Shown: positions 1-7,890 of the stretch, piece after piece
Layout of the letters: the number at the start of each line of letters is the position of its first letter
Numbering within the stretch: the first letter of the stretch is position 1
Assembly (NCBI GenBank): GCA_937910785.1
Contig: CALDLG010000221.1
Location: 1-8,094, forward strand
DNA from: an uncultured Lachnospiraceae bacterium
GTDB lineage: Bacteria > Bacillota > Clostridia > Lachnospirales > Lachnospiraceae
Length of the DNA: 8,094 bases
Reading direction: 5' to 3'
The notes under the pieces: model-generated
The model's database searches: none
What the model saw: the letters and a program-made list of their open reading frames with translations, nothing else
What the model was told of the DNA's origin: nothing
Translations under genes and position numbers: made by a program

Positions 1-482
1 GTGTCCAGCATAATATAAATGCTGGAATTGAATTTGTCTTTTTCCAGAAACTCTTTAATCTGTGCCGCGTTCTTTCCCTGCTCAATCAATGCGAGGGCAT
101 CCAGTACGGACTGACGCTGGGTAACGGAAATACGCTGATTATTCACGACATGCACCCTGCCGTCATAGTCCTCGGCCAGCATCATCGCACTCTGACAGGA
201 ACCGCTTAAACCGCTGGACATGGGAATATGAACGATCTCATCGTATTCCTTTAACAGTCCGTTCCAGAGATTCATCACAGATTCCGGCGTCGGCTGGCTT
301 GTAACCACCGCCGCACCTGCCATCAGCTTTTCATAAAACGCCGGCTGTGACAGCGTGATATCCTCATAATAAGTCTCCTCATCGATCATAAACGGCATCG
401 GAAGAACCGAAACGCCCATCTCCTTCGCCTGTGCCTGTGTAATTCCGCTGTTACTGTCCGTAACAATTGCAATCCTTGACAT
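1..482 (-). CDS. DegV/FakB family fatty-acid-binding protein (N-terminal 160 residues, cut by the window edge)
   Basis: Proteins of this family bind a fatty acid and, in the FakB branch, present it to the kinase FakA for phosphorylation to acyl phosphate; they are cytosolic. The visible part begins MSRIAIVTDSNSGIT, the usual DegV opening with the TDS motif (residues 8-10). It continues with TSQPT at 61-65 and SSGLSGS at 89-95, the two conserved segments that contact the fatty acid carboxylate in characterised FakB/DegV structures. About 120 C-terminal residues expected for a DegV protein of about 280 lie beyond the left edge. The ATG at 482 is preceded by a strong ribosome binding site, AGGAGGGG, at 487-494. 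The gene starts 34 bases after the recG stop, on the same strand, so it is probably the last visible gene of the asp23-fakA-recG transcript. The family call is firm; FakB activity is inferred from the motifs and the nearby fakA. Confidence 0.93.
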   Translation of the reverse strand, partial: MSRIAIVTDSNSGITQAQAKEMGVSVLPMPFMIDEETYYEDITLSQPAFYEKLMAGAAVVTSQPTPESVMNLWNGLLKEYDEIVHIPMSSGLSGSCQSAMMLAEDYDGRVHVVNNQRISVTQRQSVLDALALIEQGKNAAQIKEFLEKDKFNSSIYIMLD

Positions 483-516
483 ATTGCCCCTCCTGAATCA
501 TGAATAATGGTGATAT

Positions 517-2536
517 TTATATGCTTCGAAAGTCAACGGCTCTGGCCTCCGACTTCTTCAGAACGCGCAAAAGCGCGCTATTCTCCTCTTTTCGCAAATC
601 CGGATCTTTCAACAGTAGCCTGTCCGCCTCTTCGCTCGCCTGTTGTAAAACGGAAGCGTCGGCAAAAACATCTCCCAGTTCAAATTTCATTACGCCGCTC
701 TGTCTGACACCGAACAGCTCGCCCGGTCCGCGCAGTTTTAAGTCCTGCCCTGAAATATAGAATCCGTCATTTGATTCGTTCAGGATCTTTAACCGTTCCA
801 TCGTTGACCGGCTTTCCGACGTACTGACGAAAATACAATAGGACTGGTGATCTCCCCGGCCCACGCGCCCGCGAAGCTGATGAAGCTGAGCAAGCCCGAA
901 CCGTTCCGCATTTTCCACCATCATAACCGTTGCATTCGGCACATTGATACCGACTTCTATTACCGTTGTGGAAACGAGTACATCGATATGCTGGGCGGCA
1001 AATTCTTCCATAATCCGGTTTTTCTCCGCCGGACGCATCTTTCCATGAAGAGCCGCAATCCGTATGGAAGAGGAAAGCATCCTCCAGTTCTTCCATTTCA
1101 CCCGCCTCTACCATCGGACAGATCACATAAGCCTGCCTGCCTGCCGAAACTTCCTTTTCGATAAAGCGATAGGCGGTGTTCCGGTAAGACGTACCGACGA
1201 CACAGTTTTTTATGGGAAGCCTGTCCGCCGGAAGCTCATCCAGTACGGAAATATGAAGATCACCATATAAAATAATCGCAAGCGTTCTCGGAATCGGTGT
1301 TGCGCTCATGACAAGAACATGCACGGAGGTTCCTTTTCCGGCCAGAATCTCCCGTTGTCTGACCCCGAAACGGTGCTGCTCGTCTGTGATAACGAGCGCC
1401 AGCTTATGGTAAACTGCTTTTTCCTGAATCAGCGCATGGGTCCCAATGATAATATCCGCCTCACCGTCCGCAATCTGCGCATAGATCTGCTTCCTCTCCT
1501 TTGCCGTTGTGGAGCCGGTAAGAAGAACAGGACAAATCCGCAGTCCGTATTGCTTTCCAAGAGCAAGAAGCGACTCAAAATGCTGTCTTGCGAGCACTTC
1601 GGTCGGAGCCATCATCGCACCCTGATAACCGTTAGCCGCACACATAATCAGCGCCAGAAAAGCCAGTATCGTTTTCCCGGAACCGACGTCTCCCTGAATC
1701 AGTCTGCTCATCACGGTATCGCCGCAAAGATCATTCTTAATCTCCTCCCATACCCGGCATTGTGCGCCTGTCAGCCGATAGGGTAGCGACTGCAGCAATC
1801 TGACCGTATCCGCGGTTTCCATCATCTTAAAAGAATTGGGCAGCTCATGATTATCCGCCTTCATCCGGCGCAGCATCAGAATAAAAAGGAAAAATTCTTC
1901 AAATACGAGTCTGTTTCTTGCGCGAAACAGCGTTTCTTTATCCGTCGGAAAATGCATCTCGTGCATAGCTTCAAAATGCGGCAGAAACCGGTATCTGGCA
2001 GCAACATCCTCCGGCAGAAACTCTTCCTGTGGAGCACAGACCTCAAATGCCTGCTTGACTGACTTGGTCACCATCTGATTGCTCAGACCCTTTGTCAATA
2101 TATATTCCGGAAGAAGGCGTCCTGCCATTTCCTCATAGACTTCCGGCTTATAGATTGCCGGCTGTTCCATCATTAGCCGGTTTCCCTGTCGTTTAAGCGC
2201 TCCCCTGAAGATATAAAAAACGCCTTTTTTCAGCGTACTGTTTAAATAGGGCATATTAAAAAAGGTCATCTGTACCGCACCAGTCGCATCCTGTACCGTA
2301 AAAGTTAAAATATGCAGGTTTCGTATATGCTTCACTGCCATACTGCCGGTAATGACGCCGCGGATGGCGGTTTTTCCTGAGGCTTCCGTTTCTGTTTCCG
2401 CAATGGATAAAGGCGGCTGAAACTGCTCATAATCCCGTGGATAATACCGAAGCAGATCATCCGCTTCCACAATACCAAGCTTTCCAAACAGTTTCGCCGT
2501 CTTTTCTCCGATTCCCTTTAATGCCGTAATCTCCAT
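517..2536 (-). pseudogene. recG: ATP-dependent DNA helicase RecG, interrupted by a frameshift near 1080
   Basis: RecG remodels stalled replication forks and branched recombination intermediates. Frame one, from ATG 2536, carries the N-terminal wedge/OB region and helicase motifs: GDVGSGKT (Walker A, residues 282-289), APTEVLARQHF (310-320), DEQHRFG (385-391), SATPIPRT (411-418) and CPMVE (473-477). It leaves the family at about residue 485 and runs out of frame to a stop at 767. The rest, LHGKM, VSTTVIEVGINVPNA, QLRGRVGRG and the C-terminal domain, is in the +1 frame and ends at 517. Joining them gives about 673 residues against about 680-690 usual. The segment between CPMVE and LHGKM is some 10 residues short of the B. 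subtilis and E. coli proteins as I recall them, which points to a deletion of about 29 or 32 bases. The start is 18 bases after the fakA stop, with AAGGAAGG (2549-2556) overlapping that stop. RecG identity is certain; whether the break is biological or an assembly error is open. Confidence 0.93.
1060..1100 (-). other. recG frameshift junction
   Basis: Reading downstream, the frame that starts at 2536 is still family-like through MEELE and GAT at 1081-1079. The correct continuation, starting at ATG 1080-1078 (MLSSSIRIAALHGKM), lies one base further on. No homopolymer longer than three bases is present, so a simple slippage error in a run is not suggested. A GTG at 1101 and the ATG at 1080 could in principle start a separate C-terminal fragment, but neither has a clear ribosome binding site at the right distance, and the fragment would lack the ATP-binding motif. 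Confidence 0.8.
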
Positions 2537-2554
2537 GCGATACCCATGCCTTCC

Positions 2555-4255
2555 TTACTCCACAGACACCGTATAATAATAGATAGGCTGACCGCCATAC
2601 TGCAGTTCAATATCACAGCCTCCGTATTTCTTTTCCACTTCGTTCCTTAATGCTTCTGCGTCGTCTTCCGAAATATCCGAACCGTAATAAATACTGATCA
2701 GCTCCATTTCGTCGGACATCATTTCATCGATCATGCAAAGCGCCACTTCCTGTATCCGGCTGCCGACGGAAAGAATTCCCTTATCGCCGATGCCCATAAA
2801 GTCGCCCTGCCTGATTTCTTTATCATCAATGGTCGTATCCCTTACCGCATAGGTTACCTGTCCGGTATGCACATTTTTGATCTCTTCCGTCATCGTCTCA
2901 GTATTTTCCTCGATGGAGAGATCGGGCACATAATTGATCACCGCAGTAATGCCCTGAGGCACGGTCCTGGTCGGAATCACAATAATATTCTTATCTTCCA
3001 CCAACGATTTTGCCTGATTCGCCGCGAGAATGATATTTTTATTATTCGGCAGAATAAAGATATTGTCCGCATTGACTTTTTCGATGGCATTCAGCATGTC
3101 TTCCGTGCTCGGATTCATCGTCTGACCACCCTCTATAATATAATCCACACCAAGCGCTTTTAAAATCTCATTGATACCGTCCCCGACGGAAACGACGATA
3201 AAGCCCACATCCTTTCTGGGAGCTTCCGCAGCATTTTCTTCTTCCTGAGCCGGCATGTTCTGTGCTGTCTCCTGATCCCTGGACATCTTAAAGAGCTTTT
3301 CCTGATGTTCCAGACGCATGTTGTCGATTTTCAGATTGGAAAGTGCACCATACTTCAATGCCTTCTGGATGGCAAGTCCGGGGTCATTGGTATGTACATG
3401 TACCTTCACCACATCATCATCCGCAACAACTACGATAGAATCACCGATGGATTCCAGATATTCCTTAAAATCCATTTCCATCTTAATATTGAAAACCCTG
3501 TTTAACATAATAATAAATTCCGTACAGTAACCGAATTTGATCTCCGCGTTTGCCTGCGCCTCCAGGCTGCCGGATACTTTGGGAACCGCAGCAGTCTGAT
3601 CTACGGAAATGGAAAAATCAATTTCCTTGCCAAGATACGCGTCATAAGCGCCTTTTAAGACCTGCATAAGCCCTTGACCGCCAGAGTCAACAACGCCGGC
3701 CTGCTTTAATACGGGCAAAAGCTCCGGTGTACGGGCGAGCACCTCATCCGCATGCCGGATCACCTGATCCAGAAAATCGGCAAGATCTTCCACGCCGGCA
3801 TCTGCCAGCTCTCTCGCCTTTTCCGCTCCGCCCTTTGCCACGGTAAGAATCGTACCCTCCTTAGGCTTCATAACAGCCTTATAAGCGGTTTCAACGGCTT
3901 TATCAAAAGCATCCGCAAGCACCGGAACGGTAATCTCCTGACAGGTCTTTACGCTTTTGGTAAAACCTCTGAAAAGCTGCGATAAAATAACGCCGGAATT
4001 TCCTCTGGCGCCTCGCAGGGAACCGGAAGAAATGGCTTTGCATAAGGACGGCATATCAAGGGCGCCCGTATCGCGCAGCGCAGCCACTTCCCTGGCCGCG
4101 GACATGATCGTCAGCGTCATATTCGTTCCCGTATCGCCGTCCGGGACCGGAAATACATTTAATTCGTTAATCCATTCTTTCTTGCTTTCAAGATTCTTTG
4201 CGCCTGCCAGAAACATCTGCGCGCACATCTTAGCATCAATCGTATTTGAAGCCAC
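2555..4255 (-). CDS. fakA: Fatty acid kinase catalytic subunit, DhaL/DAK2 domain protein (FakA/YloV family)
   Basis: FakA transfers phosphate from ATP to a fatty acid held by a FakB (DegV-type) protein, making acyl phosphate for phospholipid synthesis. The 566-residue product has the usual family length. Residues 1-205 form the DhaL-type kinase domain: FPVPDGDTGTNM (35-46, Mg-ATP ligands), RGARGNSG (81-88) and DSGGQGL (190-196). A middle domain follows with GYCTEF (242-247) and KVHVHTNDPG (284-293). After a charged linker at about 323-348 comes a C-terminal DegV-like domain with PTRTVPQGI (428-436). The start is a GTG at 4255, chosen because GAGGGAGG (4263-4270) sits 7 bases upstream and overlaps the asp23 stop, so the two are probably translationally coupled. 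No in-frame damage is visible. The kinase family is firm; fatty acid as substrate is inferred from the family and from the degV-type gene two genes downstream. Confidence 0.95.
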   Translation of the reverse strand: MASNTIDAKMCAQMFLAGAKNLESKKEWINELNVFPVPDGDTGTNMTLTIMSAAREVAALRDTGALDMPSLCKAISSGSLRGARGNSGVILSQLFRGFTKSVKTCQEITVPVLADAFDKAVETAYKAVMKPKEGTILTVAKGGAEKARELADAGVEDLADFLDQVIRHADEVLARTPELLPVLKQAGVVDSGGQGLMQVLKGAYDAYLGKEIDFSISVDQTAAVPKVSGSLEAQANAEIKFGYCTEFIIMLNRVFNIKMEMDFKEYLESIGDSIVVVADDDVVKVHVHTNDPGLAIQKALKYGALSNLKIDNMRLEHQEKLFKMSRDQETAQNMPAQEEENAAEAPRKDVGFIVVSVGDGINEILKALGVDYIIEGGQTMNPSTEDMLNAIEKVNADNIFILPNNKNIILAANQAKSLVEDKNIIVIPTRTVPQGITAVINYVPDLSIEENTETMTEEIKNVHTGQVTYAVRDTTIDDKEIRQGDFMGIGDKGILSVGSRIQEVALCMIDEMMSDEMELISIYYGSDISEDDAEALRNEVEKKYGGCDIELQYGGQPIYYYTVSVE

Positions 4256-4262
4256 CTCAAAT

Positions 4263-4270
4263 CCTCCCTC
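4263..4270 (-). promoter_or_regulatory. Ribosome binding site deciding the GTG start of fakA
   Basis: On the minus strand GAGGGAGG lies 7 bases before GTG 4255 and shares its first base with the TAG stop of the upstream asp23-like gene. No ATG in this frame is better placed. Confidence 0.8.
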
Positions 4271-4620
4271 TAGTCAATCACTTTCACACCTTCAACAAAG
4301 ATGTTGATCTTTTCAATTTCTATTCCGGTAAACTCGCCCACCTTGTATTTTACGCTGTCGATCAGATTGTCCGATACGGCAAGAATACTGACTCCATAAG
4401 AAACAATGACATGGAAATCCAGTGTCAGTCTGTTATTATTTAAAGACACCTGTATGCCGCGGGTCATGCTCTCCTTTTTCAGAAGTTTTACAAGTCCGTC
4501 CTTTACGCTCATGCCGACAATGCCGAAACATTCCATTGCCACCGTGCCTGCATACTGCGCTATGACTTCATGATCGATCGAAATATTTCCCATATGTGTA
4601 TCCATCGAAGAAGCTCTCAT
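4270..4620 (-). CDS. Asp23/Gls24 family envelope stress response protein (YloU-like)
   Basis: The 116-residue product fits the Asp23/YloU family in length and sequence. An N-terminal stretch, MGNISIDHEVIAQYAGTVA (residues 10-28), is followed by CFGIVGMS (32-39) and a DFHVIVSYGVSI segment near 69-80. The C-terminal part has the VKYKVGEFTGIEIEKINIFVEGV pattern typical of the domain. No membrane segment or signal peptide is seen, so it is probably cytosolic or recruited to the membrane by a partner. Family members are linked to cell-envelope homeostasis, but the biochemical role of the YloU branch is not settled. The ATG at 4620 has an excellent AAGGAGGT at 4626-4633, 5 bases away, and a promoter lies just upstream. 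The gene precedes fakA by 14 bases, the same asp23-fakA order seen as yloU-yloV in B. subtilis. Confidence 0.93.
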   Translation of the reverse strand: MRASSMDTHMGNISIDHEVIAQYAGTVAMECFGIVGMSVKDGLVKLLKKESMTRGIQVSLNNNRLTLDFHVIVSYGVSILAVSDNLIDSVKYKVGEFTGIEIEKINIFVEGVKVID

Positions 4621-4656
4621 AGAATACCTCCTTATTTATTTTAGACATATATTTGT

Positions 4657-4685
4657 ATTATAACCTGATATGCCGAAAAAAGAAA
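4657..4685 (-). promoter_or_regulatory. Probable sigma-A promoter of the asp23-fakA-recG-degV run
   Basis: On the minus strand a perfect TATAAT occupies 4662-4657. Seventeen bases upstream is a poor -35 match, TTTCTT, at 4685-4680, preceded by the stop codon of the Nudix gene (4686-4688). Transcription would start near 4650, giving a leader of about 30 bases before ATG 4620 that contains the ribosome binding site. The stretch is clearly more A+T rich than the flanking genes. The weak -35 suggests modest or activator-aided use. There is no recognisable terminator between the Nudix stop and this promoter, so read-through from upstream is likely too. Confidence 0.6.
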
Positions 4686-5135
4686 CTAATATTTACCGCT
4701 CCTCCACAAATTCCTGCTTTTCAGACTCCTATACTCATTGTACGCCTTTTCCAGAATCTGCCTTTCATTGTCGAATTTCAACAGGTGGTATGCCTCATGA
4801 TATTTATAATAACCGGCGTCCATAAAAAATTCTTCCTTCTGCGGTTTGCTGTAATAGCTGTCTGCCATCATCAGATACCAGTGAACCTCTTTTTCCACGG
4901 TATCCTCCGGTACGGTAAAGGTATAGCCGCTTGTTCCGATATACTTGATAATATCCGCTTTGGCACCGGTTTCTTCAAGCACTTCCCGCACGGCGGTTTC
5001 CCGGTGTTCCTCTCCGGTTTCCACGGTTCCCTTGGGCAGCACCCAGCCTTCGTATCTGTTATAAAAGTTTTTATATAAAAGCAGTATTTTCCCACGAAAA
5101 ATAACCACTCCGCCGCAGCTAACCGCTTCAATCAT
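4686..5135 (-). CDS. Nudix (MutT-type) hydrolase
   Basis: Nudix enzymes hydrolyse nucleoside diphosphates linked to another group. The 149-residue product carries a complete Nudix box at residues 36-58 that fits GX5EX7REUXEEXGU in every fixed position: G36, E42, R50-E51, E54-E55, G57 and A58. It is preceded by GWVLPKG (30-36), a pattern often seen in Ap4A-hydrolase-like and NDP-sugar-type members, but the substrate cannot be told from sequence. The C-terminal third (KFDNERQILEKAYNEY) is likely helical. No signal peptide or membrane segment is present. The start at ATG 5135 has AGGGG at 5143-5147, 7 bases away, and AAAGGAG slightly further up, both next to the PBP stop, which is 21 bases upstream. 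The gene is therefore probably cotranscribed with the cell-wall genes. No functional link to them is evident. Confidence 0.95.
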   Translation of the reverse strand: MIEAVSCGGVVIFRGKILLLYKNFYNRYEGWVLPKGTVETGEEHRETAVREVLEETGAKADIIKYIGTSGYTFTVPEDTVEKEVHWYLMMADSYYSKPQKEEFFMDAGYYKYHEAYHLLKFDNERQILEKAYNEYRSLKSRNLWRSGKY

Positions 5136-5156
5136 TCCTGTACCCCTGCTCCTTTC

Positions 5157-6590
5157 TCAGTTTTCTTCTCCGTCACCCAGATATGCGTTAAAAATTCTTT
5201 TGGCAATCGGCACGGCATAATCGCCGCCGGAACCGGCTCCCTCAATGATAATCGTCACACAGATCTGCGGGTCCTCAACCGGCGCGAACCCGGTAAACCA
5301 GGCATGGGAATCCGTTTTCACATTATTGTACTCTGCAGAACCGGTTTTGCCCGCCGCCGTATAACCCGCGTCTTTTAATCTGGTTGCGGTACCGCTCTGC
5401 ACGACCTCGCTCATCAGCTGTGTCAGGTTTTCCGCCTCCTGTTCGGTGATCAGACTGCCGTAGGCGCCGGGCGAAAACTGCTTCACAATGCTTCCGTTAT
5501 AATTTTCCACATGATCGATCAGATAGGGTTTCATCAAAATTCCGTCGTTGGCAATGGCACAGGTGATCATATTCATATGAAGCGGTGTGATGGAATCCGT
5601 TCCCTGACCAATGGAAGCCTGCATGACGTCCGAATCCGAAACCGTTTCATTGACGATCACGCTGCTTTTATTATAGGCAAACGAAACAGGCAGTTCCCTG
5701 TTAAAAAGCAGATCATCAAGTGTATCCTCATAGCTGTTCTTATCCAGCAAAATGCTGATATTGGCAAAGGAAGCATTGCAGGATTTGGCAAAGGATTTCG
5801 TAAAATCTTCCCCGCCATGCGCCGTACCGTGAAAACAGTTGATCACATCTCCGCCATGCGTGAATCTGCCACCGCACTGATAGGTGTAGCTGGAATAGGT
5901 ATCCGGATTCTCCCGGATATATTCTAATGCCGTAATGATCTTAAAAGTGGAGCCTGGCGGATACAGCCCCTGTGTCGCCCTGTTTAAAAGCACACTGCTG
6001 TCCTCATCCTCAAGCAGATCATCCCAGATCTCTCCAATCTCATTCGGATCAAAATCGGGCTTGGATACCATTGCCAGAATCCGTCCCGTCGATGGCTCCG
6101 TCACGATAATTGCGCCTTTATAGGCGCCAAGCGACTGATAGGCAATCTCCTGTAAATCGACATCCAGCGTCGTAATGACATTATCTCCCGGATATTTCTC
6201 CCCGGACACCTCGCTTGCCACCTTATCCGACAGTCTGGCATGAGACTGGATCAGATAATAATTGGTCTGGGCCTCCACACCGAATCTGCCGTTTATGGAA
6301 TATCCGATCACATGGGAAAACATACTGCCGTAAGGATATTCTCTCTTTTCCTCACCGTTTTCATCCACCACAGTCTGGGCTAACACCTGCCTGCCGCTTG
6401 CATAAATCGTTCCCCGCGTGTTCTGAGTGATCAGCATTTCCTGCCGGCTGTTATAGCTGTTATTGATCATATCCTGCCTGTGTGTCATCGCATAGTGACA
6501 TGTATAAACCATCATTCCGATGAAGACGGCGATAAAGACGCCCGTCACGAAACAGATCTGCCTACTCGTCTTCTTCCGGATATTCTTCAT
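5157..6590 (-). CDS. Penicillin-binding protein, class B-like transpeptidase (PbpA/PBP2 type)
   Basis: Cross-links peptidoglycan by D,D-transpeptidation on the outer face of the membrane. Counting from ATG 6590 (477 residues), a basic tail MKNIRKKTSRQ is followed by one membrane segment at about 13-34. A short pedestal domain comes next, then the transpeptidase domain with all three catalytic motifs: STFK (214-217, acylated serine 214), SCN (270-272) and KTG (415-417). Three cysteines around the SxN region (239, 252, 271) look like a family feature. The protein lacks the long N-terminal module of E. coli PBP2/PBP3 and resembles the short PBPs paired with SEDS genes in Clostridia and actinobacteria. 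The ATG overlaps the end of the SEDS gene by 29 bases. GGAAGG (6594-6599) is only 3 bases from it; an upstream TTG at 6662, with AAGGAG 6 bases away, would add 24 residues. I prefer 6590 because the basic-tail-then-membrane layout is standard. Confidence 0.94.
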   Translation of the reverse strand: MKNIRKKTSRQICFVTGVFIAVFIGMMVYTCHYAMTHRQDMINNSYNSRQEMLITQNTRGTIYASGRQVLAQTVVDENGEEKREYPYGSMFSHVIGYSINGRFGVEAQTNYYLIQSHARLSDKVASEVSGEKYPGDNVITTLDVDLQEIAYQSLGAYKGAIIVTEPSTGRILAMVSKPDFDPNEIGEIWDDLLEDEDSSVLLNRATQGLYPPGSTFKIITALEYIRENPDTYSSYTYQCGGRFTHGGDVINCFHGTAHGGEDFTKSFAKSCNASFANISILLDKNSYEDTLDDLLFNRELPVSFAYNKSSVIVNETVSDSDVMQASIGQGTDSITPLHMNMITCAIANDGILMKPYLIDHVENYNGSIVKQFSPGAYGSLITEQEAENLTQLMSEVVQSGTATRLKDAGYTAAGKTGSAEYNNVKTDSHAWFTGFAPVEDPQICVTIIIEGAGSGGDYAVPIAKRIFNAYLGDGEEN

Positions 6591-6603
6591 ATTCCTTCCG
6601 GTA

Positions 6604-6622
6604 TTCCGGCCTTCTGCCGGAA
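6604..6622 (-). repeat. Perfect 7-bp inverted repeat just upstream of the PBP ribosome binding site
   Basis: The transcript strand has TTCCGGC, a 5-base loop AGAAG, then GCCGGAA, all within the last codons of the SEDS gene. The stem ends 4 bases before GGAAGG (6594-6599). It is GC-rich enough to fold in the mRNA. It has no following T-run, so it is not a terminator. It could affect initiation at ATG 6590, but it also simply encodes part of the charged tail, and codon choice could produce it by chance. Confidence 0.5.
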
Positions 6623-7873
6623 ACGTTCTTCCTGTTTGCGTTGCTCTTCTTCTTTCTGACAATTTTATCTCCTTCGTCCTGTCCGATCATATACAGACCT
6701 TCTATTACAAAAAACATCAGCAGCGTCGTGAGCACGGAACTGCCTCCATAGCTGATAAATGGCAGCGTAACTCCCGTCATGGGAATGAATTTCGTCCCTC
6801 CGCCGACCGTTAAAAAGACCTGAAAAATATAAGTAATGCCGAGCCCGAAAGCAATCAGCTGATAGAACCTGTCCTTTAATCTGATTGCGATGCGCATGCA
6901 CATGACAAAGCAGCTGACACTGATTAAAATCATCAGCATGGCAAATCCGATTCCCAGTTCTTCCGCCACCGCGGAGAACACGAAATCTGCCTCAACAAAC
7001 GGAATCGCCGTTGGATTTCCCCGGAAAAGTCCGAGTCCAAACCAACCGCCGCTGCTGATGGCAAACAGAGACTGGGCAATCTGAAAACCGGCATCATCAA
7101 TACAGCTCCAGGGGTCCTTCCAGGCCTGTACACGCACCTGTACATGGCGGAAAACCTGAAACGCCAAAACCGCGGCCCCGCATCCTCCGGCGGAACCAAG
7201 CAGCAGATAAACCGGATTTCTGGTCGCAATGAATACCATAAAAACATATACAATAAAAAAGATCAGCGCGCTCCCAAGGTCTTTGGAGGCAACGAGAATC
7301 AGCACATGAATTCCCGCAATGACCGCTGTCAGAACGACCCGCAGAAAATCGGCTGTTTCATACAGCGCACCGGCCAGAAAGAAGACAAAAAGAATTTTCA
7401 CAAATTCCGAAGGCTGAAAAGTAATGCCAAAGACGGAATAGGAAATTCTGGAGCCATGCGTCACCGAGCCAAGCGTCAGCACAATTCCCAGCGCACAGAT
7501 GCCGACGGCCGCATAGACCCAGGTCAGGCTTCTTAACATTCTGACTTTCTGAATCAGATACGGAATTGTCATGCCGAGCGCAATCGAAACCGTTACGATA
7601 AAAAACTGCTTAATCGCTTTTTCATAAGAAATTCTTGTCAGAATTACAAAACCGATGGAAAGAAGCATGCACATATTATTGATGAGCAGCCGGTTTCCCT
7701 TCGGATAGATCATATGAAACAGCATGACCGTTGCAAACAGCAGAATCTGCTGAAAAATATAAAAAAACAGATACTCGATTTTTCCCGTTTGAAAACAAAT
7801 AACCAGAAAGCAGGAAAAGTGCACCAGAAACATCCAGACACACTGCCTGATATAGATGCCGCTCCTTTTTTCC

Positions 7874-7890
7874 TCATTCGGAAAGCAAGA
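7874..7890 (-). other. SEDS gene frameshift junction
   Basis: The N-terminal frame ends with LLSE and a TGA at 7876-7874. The main SEDS frame, CCG AAT GAG GAA, is offset by one base over the same stretch. The A6 run at 7866-7871 lies after the TGA, so it cannot be where the frame was lost. Confidence 0.75.

Noticed and set aside
483..516. Possible promoter or terminator between recG and degV
   Set aside because: The 34 bases hold only the ribosome binding site and AT-rich sequence; no hairpin with T-run and no paired -35/-10 boxes.
1060..1100. Programmed +1 frameshifting as an explanation for both interrupted genes
   Set aside because: No upstream Shine-Dalgarno-like stimulator plus slippery stop arrangement as in prfB; the shared octamer is in different codon phases in the two genes; both junctions also appear to lack residues, which recoding would not explain.
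1319..1786. 155-codon open frame on the plus strand
   Set aside because: It lies antisense inside the helicase region of recG, gives a composition unlike any known family, and has no supporting ribosome binding site; the minus frame has clear motifs.
3957..4307. 116-codon plus-strand open frame
   Set aside because: Antisense shadow of the fakA N-terminal region, which carries the conserved DGDTGTN motif on the minus strand.
4653..5078. 141-codon plus-strand open frame, somewhat hydrophobic
   Set aside because: Antisense to the Nudix gene, whose Nudix box is complete; hydrophobic residues arise as the complement of charged codons.
5226..5237. GCCGG AA CCGGC inverted repeat
   Set aside because: The loop is only two bases, it sits inside the PBP coding region with no T-run, and it encodes a Gly-Ser-rich turn; likely codon chance.
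7866..7871. A6 homopolymer as the cause of the SEDS frameshift
   Set aside because: The N-terminal frame already meets TGA at 7876-7874, upstream of the run, so the frame must change before it.
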